Of a DNA stretch of 64,000 nucleotides, positions 44,943-53,764 are shown in pieces. Under the pieces are notes generated by a model that was not told the DNA's origin, made no database searches, and saw nothing but the letters and a program-made list of their open reading frames with translations. The stretch lies in assembly GCA_041394705.1 (NCBI GenBank), contig JAWKHS010000004.1, forward strand, positions 496,001 through 560,000, written 5' to 3'. Source of the DNA: Vicinamibacterales bacterium (lineage in GTDB: Bacteria > Acidobacteriota > Vicinamibacteria > Vicinamibacterales > UBA2999). Numbering within the stretch: position 1 is the stretch's first letter; every line of letters begins with the position of its first letter. The position numbers and the translations under genes were made by a program.

Positions 44943-47230
44943 CCCCGATGAGCGTGGTCGTGCCCACGCACGGCCGGACCGATCTCTTCCTCGCGACGCT
45001 CGCGAGCCTCCGCGGCCAGACGCTCGAGGACTTCGAGCTCGTCGTCACCGACGACTCGGCCGACGCCGGCGACCGGGTGACGATCGCGGACGCCGTCGAG
45101 GCCTACGCGCGGCAGACCGGCCGTCCGGCCCGCTACCTCTTCACCGCGCCCCGTCTCGGGCAGGCCCGCAACACCAACCAGGGGCTCCGGGCCGCGCGCG
45201 GCGCGTTCGTGCGTATCCTGCACAGCGACGACCTCCTGGCCCCGCGGGCGCTCGAGGCCGAACTGGCGCTGCTGCAGGATCCGCGGCTCGGCCTCCGGAT
45301 GCTCTTCCATCACGTCGAGCCCTTCAGGACGGCGCCGCGCTTCTCGGCCACGCCGTCGCTGACGCTCGTGCAGCCGTCGCTGCTCGCGCGCTCGATGCTC
45401 CACTCCGGCACCCCGCTGCCCTCGGCCACCGTCGTCTCCCGCGAGCTCCTGGACCAGGTCGGCGGCGGCATGCGCGAGGACTTCGACTTCCTCTGCGACT
45501 GGGACTACGCCCTCCGGTTCGTGGTGGCCGAGCACCGCCGCCACGCCTTCATCGGCCTCCTGAGCCCTGGCTACGTCGGCTGGCGCCTGCACGGCGACAG
45601 CACGACCGGCCGCCTGTGGCACCGCCACTTCCTGGAGCACGAGCAGCTGATGGCGGAGCTCGCCGCCGACGCCGGCCTGGCCGAGTCGCTCATCGGCGAC
45701 GCCGGCACGCGGGACGGCTTCTTCGCCACGGCCGTGCGCTACCGCTACCGCCGGCTCGCGGCCGACGTCCGCGGCATGACGCCGCGGCAGCTCCTGAGGG
45801 CCGTGCCACGCATCGTCCGGTGCCTCGTGTCGCCGGCGTCGCTTCGCGCGCGCCTCACGCCCGCGCCGTGGACGCGAATCGGCATGCGACGGTACCCCGC
45901 GCTGGTGGTCCCGGCCGAGGTCCTGCCCGGCCACGTCGAGCGGCCCAGGCCGCAGGCCTTCGTCGAGCCGCGGCAGGGGCTCCGCTTCGTGGCGTCGGCC
46001 TACGCGTCGGCCGCCATCATCGGCTGGGCCAAGCGGCGCGCCGCGCGCCAGGGCGCCGCGCCCGTGACCGCGGGCTGCCAGGCGGCGCCCGACGCCCAGG
46101 GGCTCGTCGCGGCCGGCCGGGGGCTCGAGCTCAGGCCCACGATGGCGGGCCAGCCGGCCGAGCGCGGACGCGTGCTCGTGCTGACCGAATACAACAACTC
46201 GATGAACCTGTGGCCGCTCAGGCGCCTGGTGGCGGAGGCCGAGACCCTCGTCGTGACCGCCGTGAACGGCAACGCGTTCGCGGAGCCGGTCCTCCACCAG
46301 GCCCTGAAGTTCGTCGCGCAGGACGCCGTGGTCGAGGTGCCGATCACGGACAACCAGCACCTGACCAGCTTCGGCTTCAAGGCGCTCATCGACCGCATCG
46401 CCCCGGGCGAGTTCAGCTGGGACGCGCAGACGAAGGCAGGGCCCGTGCACCACGTGCTGCGGTATCGACGGCGTCGTCCCGCCCACGCGGCCTACGCCGC
46501 GCCGCACACGGGCTGGACGTTCGGCCTGCTCACGACCGGCGCGCGGCTGGAGAACGTGGAGCGCTACGTCGACTCGATCGCGGCCTTCTGCGACGAGCCC
46601 TACGAGATCCTCATCGTCTCGCCGGTGGATCTCGGCCCGATCGCGCGCCGGCCCCACGTCCGCGTCCTGCCGTTCGCCGAACGCGACGAGCTGGGCTGGA
46701 TCACGCGCAAGAAGAACCTGATCTGCGAGCAGGCGCGCCACTCCGACATCCTGGTCTGCCACGATCGCTTCTCGCTCACGCCGGACTTCTGCCGCGCCTT
46801 CGCGGCCTGGGGCTACGCCTACGGCCTGGCGGCCGTCCGCGTGCAGCTGCCCGATGGCACGCGCGGCCTCGACTGGGCCGTCGTCAGCAGCCAGAACCAC
46901 GTCTGGTCGAGCGGCGGGCTGCTCGACTACCGCGCCTACTCCCAATACGCCTACAACCCCGGCGGCGCCACCGTGATCCGGCGCGCGTACTGGGCCGACT
47001 TCCCCTGGAACGAGAACCTCTTCTGGAACGAGCACGAGGACGTGGAGCTCTGCCGCCGCGTGCAGCGCGCGGGCGGCCTCGTCGCCCTCGCCGACGCCAC
47101 CCTCGTCGCCGCCGAGGACCGCTGGGTCCGCCAGAACCCGCTCATCCCCTACTGCGACCAGAACGAAGTGCTGTACGGCCGGCCCGTCGGCGAACAGCGC
47201 ATCCACTTCCTGGCCCGGAGCGCCGCATGA
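44939..47230 (+). CDS. Bifunctional glycosyltransferase, tandem GT2 domains
   Basis: A 763-residue protein with two GT-A modules. Module 1 (about 1-240) starts MSVVVPTHGRTDLFLATLAS and has the donor/metal site LHSDD (D97-D98). A linker follows of about 140 residues. A region at about 400-510 resembles no catalytic domain (RVLVLTEYNNSMNLWPLRRL). Module 2 (about 525-763) starts WTFGLLTTGARLENVERYVD. It has a CHDRF segment at the DxD position and a late acidic pair in WNEHEDVELCRRV. Such double transferases often make alternating linkages. 4-nt overlaps join it to both neighbours. Confidence 0.82.
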   Translation: MTPMSVVVPTHGRTDLFLATLASLRGQTLEDFELVVTDDSADAGDRVTIADAVEAYARQTGRPARYLFTAPRLGQARNTNQGLRAARGAFVRILHSDDLLAPRALEAELALLQDPRLGLRMLFHHVEPFRTAPRFSATPSLTLVQPSLLARSMLHSGTPLPSATVVSRELLDQVGGGMREDFDFLCDWDYALRFVVAEHRRHAFIGLLSPGYVGWRLHGDSTTGRLWHRHFLEHEQLMAELAADAGLAESLIGDAGTRDGFFATAVRYRYRRLAADVRGMTPRQLLRAVPRIVRCLVSPASLRARLTPAPWTRIGMRRYPALVVPAEVLPGHVERPRPQAFVEPRQGLRFVASAYASAAIIGWAKRRAARQGAAPVTAGCQAAPDAQGLVAAGRGLELRPTMAGQPAERGRVLVLTEYNNSMNLWPLRRLVAEAETLVVTAVNGNAFAEPVLHQALKFVAQDAVVEVPITDNQHLTSFGFKALIDRIAPGEFSWDAQTKAGPVHHVLRYRRRRPAHAAYAAPHTGWTFGLLTTGARLENVERYVDSIAAFCDEPYEILIVSPVDLGPIARRPHVRVLPFAERDELGWITRKKNLICEQARHSDILVCHDRFSLTPDFCRAFAAWGYAYGLAAVRVQLPDGTRGLDWAVVSSQNHVWSSGGLLDYRAYSQYAYNPGGATVIRRAYWADFPWNENLFWNEHEDVELCRRVQRAGGLVALADATLVAAEDRWVRQNPLIPYCDQNEVLYGRPVGEQRIHFLARSAA

Positions 47231-49302
47231 CGAGCCGCACCTACTTCCTGCACGTCCCGAAGACGGCGGGCATCACGCTGAAGGCGTATCTCGAGAACCA
47301 GTTCGATCGGAACGACGTGCTGGCCATCGACCAGAAGGTCGCGCGGACGCTGCCGCCGTCGACCCTCAACGCCTACCGCTTCTGGAGCGGACACTACGAC
47401 GCCTCGGTACTGGCGGCGCTCGATCCCGCGCCGTCCACGGTGCTCGTCGTGCGCGATCCCGTGGCGCGCCTGCGGTCCTGGGTCGCCCACGGCCGCCGGC
47501 TGCGCGACCCGAAGTTGCACGCGCCCTTCGCCGGGACGAGCGTGCTGGACGTCGCCCGCCACAACATCGACGGGCACGCCCGCCAGGCCTTCTGGGTGGC
47601 CCGCGCGCTGGTGCCGGGCTGGACGCCCGCCCGGCTGCCCGAGGTTGCCGAGCTCGACGGCCTGCTCGACAGGGTCTCGCACGTCGGCCTCACCGAGGAG
47701 CTCGACCGCACGCTGCTCGTCCTGGCGTTCCACCTCGGGGGCGCGCTGCCGCCGATCGGCTGGCGCCTGAACCAGCGGACGAACGAAGCCTCCGACGACC
47801 GGGAGTCCCCGGAGGAGCGCGACGAGCTCCGGGCACTGCTGTCGCTCGACACCGCGCTGTACGAGCGCGCCTCCGCACGGTTCTGGACCGCGTACGGCCG
47901 CATGCTCGAGACGATCGCCCCCGCCGGCGCCCGCGACGCCGTCTCCGCCCCCGCGCGCGTGCCCGTCACGACGGCGCGCGAATGGCTGGCCGCGTGGCGC
48001 CGGGCGCGCCAGCGGACCGCGCCGCTGCAGTGGACGACGGCCTTCCGCCTGGACGGCGACGATCCCCAGAGCGGCGACGGTTGGTGGTGGCGCGAACATC
48101 CCGGGCAGGCGGGCTACCGTTGGACGGGCGCGGAGGGCCGGACCACGATCGACCTCGGCGCCTTGAGCCCGGCGCTCTCCTATTCCGCGACGATCGACAT
48201 CTGCGGCGCGGCCGACTGGCCCACCTGGGATCGGTGGAGCCTCGAGCTCAACGGCCAGCCCCTGCCCGTCGTCCGCACCCGCGTGCCCCTGCCGAACGAC
48301 CGGTCCGTGTCGCTGCGCGCCACGGCCACCCTGCCGGCCCACGCCGTGGCCGCCGCCGGCGGCCCGAGCACGCTGACCATCGTCGTCCCCGAACCCCATC
48401 CGGTGCCGGGCGCGCCGCTCCTGCACGAGTCGCAGGACACCGTGCGCCGCGACGTCCGCCACGTCGGCCTCGCGGTGCAGCGCGTCGAGGTGGTGCCGCA
48501 CGTGAGCACGCCGGTCTCCACGGCCGTGCAGCCGGCGCCGGGGAGCCCCGCCGAGGCCGGGGCGCTCGCCCGCTACCTCGACGAGGGCTACCACCTGATC
48601 AACGGCTGGCTGCACCCGTCCGCCGTCGACGTCACGCTGGCCCTCGGCCGGCTGCTGCGGCAGTCGGGCATGACGGGACCCGTGCTGGAGATCGGGGTCT
48701 GGCAGGGGCGCTACCTGTCGCTCCTCTCCTTCCTCGGCCGGGCGGACCAGCCGCTCGTGGCCGTCGATCCGTTCGTCCACGTCCCCGAACGCGCCCGCCA
48801 GATCGCCACCCTGCGCGAGAACCTCGCGCGATACGCCTGGCGGCCGGAGCGCATCTCGCTGCACGAACGGTTCTCGGGCGAGATGACGCCTGCGGACCTG
48901 CTGGAGGCCGGCGGCGCGCCGTTCCAGTTCATCAGCGTGGACGGCGATCACACGATGCCGGGATGCCTGCACGACCTGCGGCTGGCCGAAGCCACCCTCG
49001 CGCCCGGCGGGATCGTGGCCGTCGACGACATCGCGAACATGTCCTGTCCGGGCGTGGTGGAAGCCACCGTCCGCCACGGCGTCACGCCGGGCGCCACGCT
49101 GGCGCCGTTCGCCCTGGCCGGGAACAAGCTCTTCATGACCCAGCGCGCCCACTGCGCGGCGTATCGCGAGGCCCTGCTCGCCATGGCCCGGGCCGGCCAG
49201 CTCGGCGCCGCGAGCCACGCCATCCTGAACTTCGACGCGAAGATGCGGAGCATCGGCATCCCGGTGATGATGCTCGACGAGCCGATCCTCATCGCCGCCT
49301 GA
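47227..49302 (+). CDS. Sulfotransferase - beta-sandwich - methyltransferase fusion protein
   Basis: A 691-residue three-part protein. Residues 1-230 resemble carbohydrate sulfotransferases: the 5'-phosphosulfate loop HVPKTAGITLK with K12, and the 3'-phosphate motif VVRDPVARLRSWV with R76 and S84. Residues about 265-425 form a beta-sandwich (YSATIDICGAADWPTW, WSLELNGQPLPV) of unassigned family, perhaps glycan-binding. Residues about 445-691 form a class I methyltransferase (Methyltransf_24-like): VLEIGVWQGRYLSLL, D514, and metal-ligand candidates in ISVDGDHT and AVDDIAN. It is the last gene of the operon. Sulfation and methylation of the same glycan is the simple reading; PAPS-synthesis genes are not in the window. 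Confidence 0.8.
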   Translation: MTSRTYFLHVPKTAGITLKAYLENQFDRNDVLAIDQKVARTLPPSTLNAYRFWSGHYDASVLAALDPAPSTVLVVRDPVARLRSWVAHGRRLRDPKLHAPFAGTSVLDVARHNIDGHARQAFWVARALVPGWTPARLPEVAELDGLLDRVSHVGLTEELDRTLLVLAFHLGGALPPIGWRLNQRTNEASDDRESPEERDELRALLSLDTALYERASARFWTAYGRMLETIAPAGARDAVSAPARVPVTTAREWLAAWRRARQRTAPLQWTTAFRLDGDDPQSGDGWWWREHPGQAGYRWTGAEGRTTIDLGALSPALSYSATIDICGAADWPTWDRWSLELNGQPLPVVRTRVPLPNDRSVSLRATATLPAHAVAAAGGPSTLTIVVPEPHPVPGAPLLHESQDTVRRDVRHVGLAVQRVEVVPHVSTPVSTAVQPAPGSPAEAGALARYLDEGYHLINGWLHPSAVDVTLALGRLLRQSGMTGPVLEIGVWQGRYLSLLSFLGRADQPLVAVDPFVHVPERARQIATLRENLARYAWRPERISLHERFSGEMTPADLLEAGGAPFQFISVDGDHTMPGCLHDLRLAEATLAPGGIVAVDDIANMSCPGVVEATVRHGVTPGATLAPFALAGNKLFMTQRAHCAAYREALLAMARAGQLGAASHAILNFDAKMRSIGIPVMMLDEPILIAA

Positions 49303-49435
49303 CGCGGGGCGGCGGACCGGTCCCGACCGGGTGCAGCGTCGGCGACAGGACCGCGTCGAGCCCCGGTGGACCTCGTCCGGCGTGTCGTGGCCGGGGCCAC
49401 CGCGCTGGCGCCAGGTGCGGCGCCACGCCGACGGG

Positions 49436-51883
49436 TCACTCGCGGTGCAACGCGTAGATCCGCCGGGCGAGGCCGGGGGCGGTGGATCCCGACAGCAGGA
49501 GGTGCGCGAGCCGCGGCGCGCCGGCGCCAAAGCGGCGCAGGGTCGCCGGGAAGTCCACGATCTGGACGTTCACGTCGACGAACACCGCGCCCAGGTCGGC
49601 CAGCACGAGCGGCAGGTCCGCCGGCGTGGTCCAGACCTCGCCGCGCCGCCCGGCGCATTCGGCGTCGAGGTCGTCGTAGGCCCAGGGGACATGAGCCTCG
49701 GGCACGGAGTCCGGCCCCAGGTCCGGGAAGTACGGCAGCTGGATGTGCACGCACCCGCCGGGACCCAGCGCCCTGGCCATCGCCGCGAGCAGCGCCCGGC
49801 GGATCGCCCGCGGACGCACGCGGTGGAAGGCGTGGAACATCGTCACGAGGTCGTAGCCGCCGTCCGGCGCCTCACCGCAGTCCGCGCCGGAGCTCAGGAA
49901 CAGGCGGCTGCCGTCCAGCGCCGGGTCCGCCGCCGCCAGGGCCAGCATCGTCGCGCTGCTGTCGACGCCGTCCACGGCGACGCCCCGCGCACGCCATGGC
50001 ACCATCGTCCGGCCCAGGCCGCATCCGACGTCGAGTACCCGCGCCGGCGCGTCCCCGCCCGGCCGGCGCCGGCCGGCCTCCTCGATCGCGAACGCGATCT
50101 GCGAGGCCGCCTGGCCCACCGCGAAGGCGTAGTCGGGATGGATCGCCCGCTCCGCGTCGGCCCGTGACGCCGGCGCATCCCAGGGCGCACGAGCGGCGGC
50201 CAGGGCCGCGGCTCTCCGCTCGAGGCCCGCGAGCGCCGCGCGCGCGCCGTCGACCGCGCGGTCCACGTCCTCCGCGCCGTGGGTCCCGGCGGCGAAGGCC
50301 GACCAGCGCTGGCGGGGCCATCCGTCCGGGTCCGCCAGCGCCGCGCCGAGGGCGGACGCCGCCGACGCCGGCGCCGCGCTGCGGCGATGCGCGCCGGCGA
50401 GCGTGGCGAAGGCCGCCGGCCGCCACGGCGGCGCGCTCGCGGTCACGGCCGCCACCTGGTCGGGCCCGGCCATCTCCAGGGGCCCGCCGTGCAGGATGCC
50501 TTCCCCGCCCGCGTTGAGCACGCGCCGCCCGGCGCCGCCCGCCACCCACGTCCGCGCGCGCGCCACGATCCAGTCGCGGAACTGCAGGAAGTGCGGCGCC
50601 GTCAGCACGTCGTTGCCGAGGACGTCGGGCGCCGGCCCGTGGTCGTGCGTGTCGAGGTAGCGCCGGAAGAGCGCCGCCCGCGACGCGTCGTCGGGACAGT
50701 CCTTCCACAGCGGCTCGTAGGTGGTGTTGCGGCAGTACTGCAGGCCGCGGGAGTACGCCAGGTCCGCGCCGGTGAAGACGATCGGCGCGCAGCCCATCAC
50801 GCACGCGAGATCGAACGCCGTCGTCAGCACCGATCCCCACGCCTGCAGCCGCCCGCGGTCGCAGCCGCGCGCCGCCAGCCAGGGCCAGGGTTCGTGGTCC
50901 GCCACGCCGAAGGTGAAGGTGCGGCCGCGGAAAGCCTCGAACGCCGATGGGTGCAGGCTGGGCTCGGCCACGAGCCAGACGCCGGCGACGTCGCCCGGCG
51001 CGTGCAGATGGCGCGCGTTGACCTCCGAGGGATCGAGCGCCACGACGAGATCGGGCCTGACGCCGGCCGCGAGCAGCGGCCTGAGCGCGGTGTCGACGGC
51101 GATGACGAGCGCGCGTTCGGCCAGGTCCGCGACGAGCGCGAGGCTCCGGTCCAGTGACGGGCCCGCGCCGACCACCACCGCCGGCCGGCCCTCGCCCAGC
51201 GCCGTGAGCGCCGCGGCGTCGCCTTCGGTCGCGATGACCGGCAGGTTCTGGAGCGTGTGAATCAGATACCGGCCCGCGAACTGACGCCGGGCCTCGGCGT
51301 TGGCGGACGCGCCCGACACGATCCGTCCGGCCAGCCCCGTCGCCTCCGGCACGAGCTCGGGGCAGAGGCGATCCACCCACGGTCCGACGAAGACGAAGGG
51401 CGCGGGACCGGCCGGGTCGAGCCACCGCCAGGCCTCGGTGGCGCCGGGATAGGCGGGGCCGACGAGCAGGCGCAGCCGGCCCGAGGTCAGCCACGGCGTC
51501 CAGTCACGCCGCGCGAGCAGGGCCCGCGCGACGGCCGGGACCGGCTCGATCGCCACGACGCGCATGGCGGCGCCCCGGCGCTCGATCGCGTCCAGGAGAT
51601 GGCCGAGGCCGAGCCCGATGGCGAGCACGGTGTGGGTGCCGGCCGCCTCGAGCTTCGCCGCCATCGCGTCGACGCCGGCGCCGCGAGTCCCGGTCACGAG
51701 GGGCAGCCAGCGGCCGTCCGCGGTCTGGAGCACCAGACGCTCGCCGTCACCGGCGGCGCGGGGGCCCGCGTCGTCCAGGACCGCGGCGCGCGTCGCCGGC
51801 GGCAGCGCCGCCAGATTCGCCGCGAGCACGGCCCCCGCCGGAGCCGCGGCGTCGGCACCCACGCCGGCTGGAGTCCCGTGCAC
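49436..51883 (-). CDS. Motility-associated factor (Maf) glycosyltransferase - methyltransferase fusion
   Basis: An 815-residue protein. Residues about 1-480 match Maf/DUF115 proteins, the transferases that add nonulosonic acids to flagellin Ser/Thr. The core motif GAGPSLDRSL (239-248) is present, as are AVDTALRPLLAAGVRPDLVV, VALDPSE and FTGADLAYSRG. Residues about 600-815 are a class I methyltransferase (VLDVGCGLGRTMVPW, 617-631). Maf proteins normally lack a methyltransferase; here one polypeptide could transfer and methylate. The start at 51883 is 1 nt from the stop of the GGDEF-EAL gene, indicating translational coupling. It is convergent with the sulfotransferase fusion, 133 nt apart. Confidence 0.82.
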   Translation of the reverse strand: MHGTPAGVGADAAAPAGAVLAANLAALPPATRAAVLDDAGPRAAGDGERLVLQTADGRWLPLVTGTRGAGVDAMAAKLEAAGTHTVLAIGLGLGHLLDAIERRGAAMRVVAIEPVPAVARALLARRDWTPWLTSGRLRLLVGPAYPGATEAWRWLDPAGPAPFVFVGPWVDRLCPELVPEATGLAGRIVSGASANAEARRQFAGRYLIHTLQNLPVIATEGDAAALTALGEGRPAVVVGAGPSLDRSLALVADLAERALVIAVDTALRPLLAAGVRPDLVVALDPSEVNARHLHAPGDVAGVWLVAEPSLHPSAFEAFRGRTFTFGVADHEPWPWLAARGCDRGRLQAWGSVLTTAFDLACVMGCAPIVFTGADLAYSRGLQYCRNTTYEPLWKDCPDDASRAALFRRYLDTHDHGPAPDVLGNDVLTAPHFLQFRDWIVARARTWVAGGAGRRVLNAGGEGILHGGPLEMAGPDQVAAVTASAPPWRPAAFATLAGAHRRSAAPASAASALGAALADPDGWPRQRWSAFAAGTHGAEDVDRAVDGARAALAGLERRAAALAAARAPWDAPASRADAERAIHPDYAFAVGQAASQIAFAIEEAGRRRPGGDAPARVLDVGCGLGRTMVPWRARGVAVDGVDSSATMLALAAADPALDGSRLFLSSGADCGEAPDGGYDLVTMFHAFHRVRPRAIRRALLAAMARALGPGGCVHIQLPYFPDLGPDSVPEAHVPWAYDDLDAECAGRRGEVWTTPADLPLVLADLGAVFVDVNVQIVDFPATLRRFGAGAPRLAHLLLSGSTAPGLARRIYALHRE

Positions 51884-51884
51884 G

Positions 51885-53762
51885 TCAGTGCTTCCGGAAG
51901 CTCCCGATCACGACGTCTCCGCGCGAGCGGCCCGGCAGCGCCGGCCCCGGCAGCCGCGGCAGATCGCCCGCCGGATGCCGGCGCGCGGCACGCGGCGGCT
52001 TTGCCGGTCCGTCGGTGCCGACGACGGCCGTGCACGCCCAGCGGAGGTAGGCGAGCCACTCGCCGCCCGGCATGGCGTGCCCATAGAAGTAGCCCTGGAG
52101 ATCGTCGCAGCCGAGGGCGCGGAGCGCCGTGGCCTGCGCCTCGGTCTCCACCCCGCCGGCGCTGACCTCGAGCCCGAGGGTCCGGGCGAGCGCGACGATC
52201 GCGCCGGCCATCGCGGCCGCGTCGCGGCGGCCGGGCACCTCGCGCGCCAGGCCGCCGGCGATCTTCACGCCGGCCGCGCGCATCCGGCTCAGGACCCGCA
52301 GGGACGCGGCGCCGCTGCCGGCGTCGTCCACCACGACGGCCACGCCCAGTGACGCCAGTGCGTCCAGGACGCCGGCAATCGCCGGGTCGTCGAGGCCGAT
52401 CACCCCCTCGCTCACGTCCACCCGCAGGGCCGAGGGAGGGACGCCCGCCGCGTCGATCGCCCGCGCGACCTCGCCCGCCAGGTCGCCCTCCACGATCTGC
52501 CGGCGCGAGAGATTCACGGAGATGGGCACGTCGAAGCCGGCGTCGCGCGTGGTGCGCGCGGTCCTGCAGGCCTCGCCGATCGTCCACGCGGCCAGCCGCG
52601 CGGCCAGGCCGGCCTGTTCGGCGGCCTCCAGGAACTGCCCCGGCAGCCACACGCCGTGCCCGGGCCGGCGCCAGCGCACGAGCGCCTCGCACGACGAGAT
52701 GCGCCGGCGCGAGGCGCGCCACACCGGCTGGAAGTGCAGTTCGAACTCCTCCCTCGCGAACGCCCGGTCCAGCGCGGTCCCGAGCGCCGTGCGCGCGCGG
52801 GAGTGTTCGTTCATCCGCGCGCGGTAGTAGCAGAAGCGGCTCTTGCCGCCGTCCTTGGCCGCGTACATCGCCTGATCGGCATGGCGCAGGAGCGTTCCCG
52901 CGTCGGCGCCGTCGCCCGGGAAGAGCGCGATGCCCACGCTGGCCGTGATCGCCGCCGGCGTGCCGTCGAGATCGACCGGCTCGGCCGCGGCCGCCACGAT
53001 CTTGGCCGCCACCGTCGCCGCGAAGCGCCCGTCGTCCAGGTCCTCCATCACCACGACGAACTCGTCGCCGCCCACGCGCGCCACGGTGTCCATGTCGCGC
53101 GTGCGTCCGGCGAAGCGCCGCGCCAGGGCCTGGAGCACGCGGTCGCCGGCGTCGTGCCCGTGCCGGTCGTTGACGGCCTTGAAGCCGTCCAGATCGACGA
53201 AGAGCACGGCGAAGGTGCGCGCGTGCCGGCGGGCCCGGGCCATCGCGTGGTCGATCGCCGTCTGCAGGGCCTGCCGGTTGGGCAGGCCGGTGAGCGTGTC
53301 GGTGACGGCCTGCGTGCGCAGCGTGGCCGCGTGGGAAGTGCGCTCGAGCGCGCACAGCGCGGCCCGGATCACGGCGGCTCCGCCGGCCGAGGCCGCCACG
53401 CAGTCCTCGGCGCCGGCGCGCACCGCGGCCACCGCGGCCTCGTCGTGGGCGGCGTCGCTCACGACGACGACGGGCAGCGCGGGATGGGCGCGCTTCAGCT
53501 CGGCGAGCGCGATCCTGGCCAGGTCGATCGAGCGCGCCTGGAGCAGGACGAGCGCGGCGGCGCGGTCGCGCAGCCGGTGCAGGCCGCGGCCGAGGCCGAC
53601 GACCGCATCGAGCGACACCCGGCCGGCGCCGGCCTCGACGACGGCGCGGCCCAGCGCGCGGGCGGCGTCGTCGCCGGCGCCGACGACGAGATGGACGAAC
53701 CGCAGGGCGTCCTGGACCTGTCCGCGGCGGCGGCGACGGGGCATGGCGATGGGCGTGGCCAT
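51885..53762 (-). CDS. Receiver-like / GGDEF / degenerate EAL protein
   Basis: A 625-residue protein. Residues about 20-140 are a degenerate receiver-like domain (LPVVVVSDAAHDEAAVAAVR) without the acceptor Asp pattern. The GGDEF domain (about 150-310) is intact: FVDLDGFKAVND, GGDEF at 231-235 and I-site R222-x-x-D225. The EAL domain (about 325-580) keeps EAL (359-361), N417, E452 and DD479-480. However, KIDR has become KIAG (500-503) and AEGVE has become AGGVE (535-539). The likely activity is c-di-GMP synthesis, with EAL as a binding or regulatory module. ATG 53762 lies 2 nt after the upstream stop. It is coupled to Maf downstream. Confidence 0.88.
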   Translation of the reverse strand: MATPIAMPRRRRRGQVQDALRFVHLVVGAGDDAARALGRAVVEAGAGRVSLDAVVGLGRGLHRLRDRAAALVLLQARSIDLARIALAELKRAHPALPVVVVSDAAHDEAAVAAVRAGAEDCVAASAGGAAVIRAALCALERTSHAATLRTQAVTDTLTGLPNRQALQTAIDHAMARARRHARTFAVLFVDLDGFKAVNDRHGHDAGDRVLQALARRFAGRTRDMDTVARVGGDEFVVVMEDLDDGRFAATVAAKIVAAAAEPVDLDGTPAAITASVGIALFPGDGADAGTLLRHADQAMYAAKDGGKSRFCYYRARMNEHSRARTALGTALDRAFAREEFELHFQPVWRASRRRISSCEALVRWRRPGHGVWLPGQFLEAAEQAGLAARLAAWTIGEACRTARTTRDAGFDVPISVNLSRRQIVEGDLAGEVARAIDAAGVPPSALRVDVSEGVIGLDDPAIAGVLDALASLGVAVVVDDAGSGAASLRVLSRMRAAGVKIAGGLAREVPGRRDAAAMAGAIVALARTLGLEVSAGGVETEAQATALRALGCDDLQGYFYGHAMPGGEWLAYLRWACTAVVGTDGPAKPPRAARRHPAGDLPRLPGPALPGRSRGDVVIGSFRKH

Positions 53763-53764
53763 CT

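Noticed and set aside
44834..47206. 790-codon open frame opposite the GT2-GT2 gene
   Set aside because: It contradicts the overlapping operon on the plus strand and lacks protein-like hydrophobic patterning.
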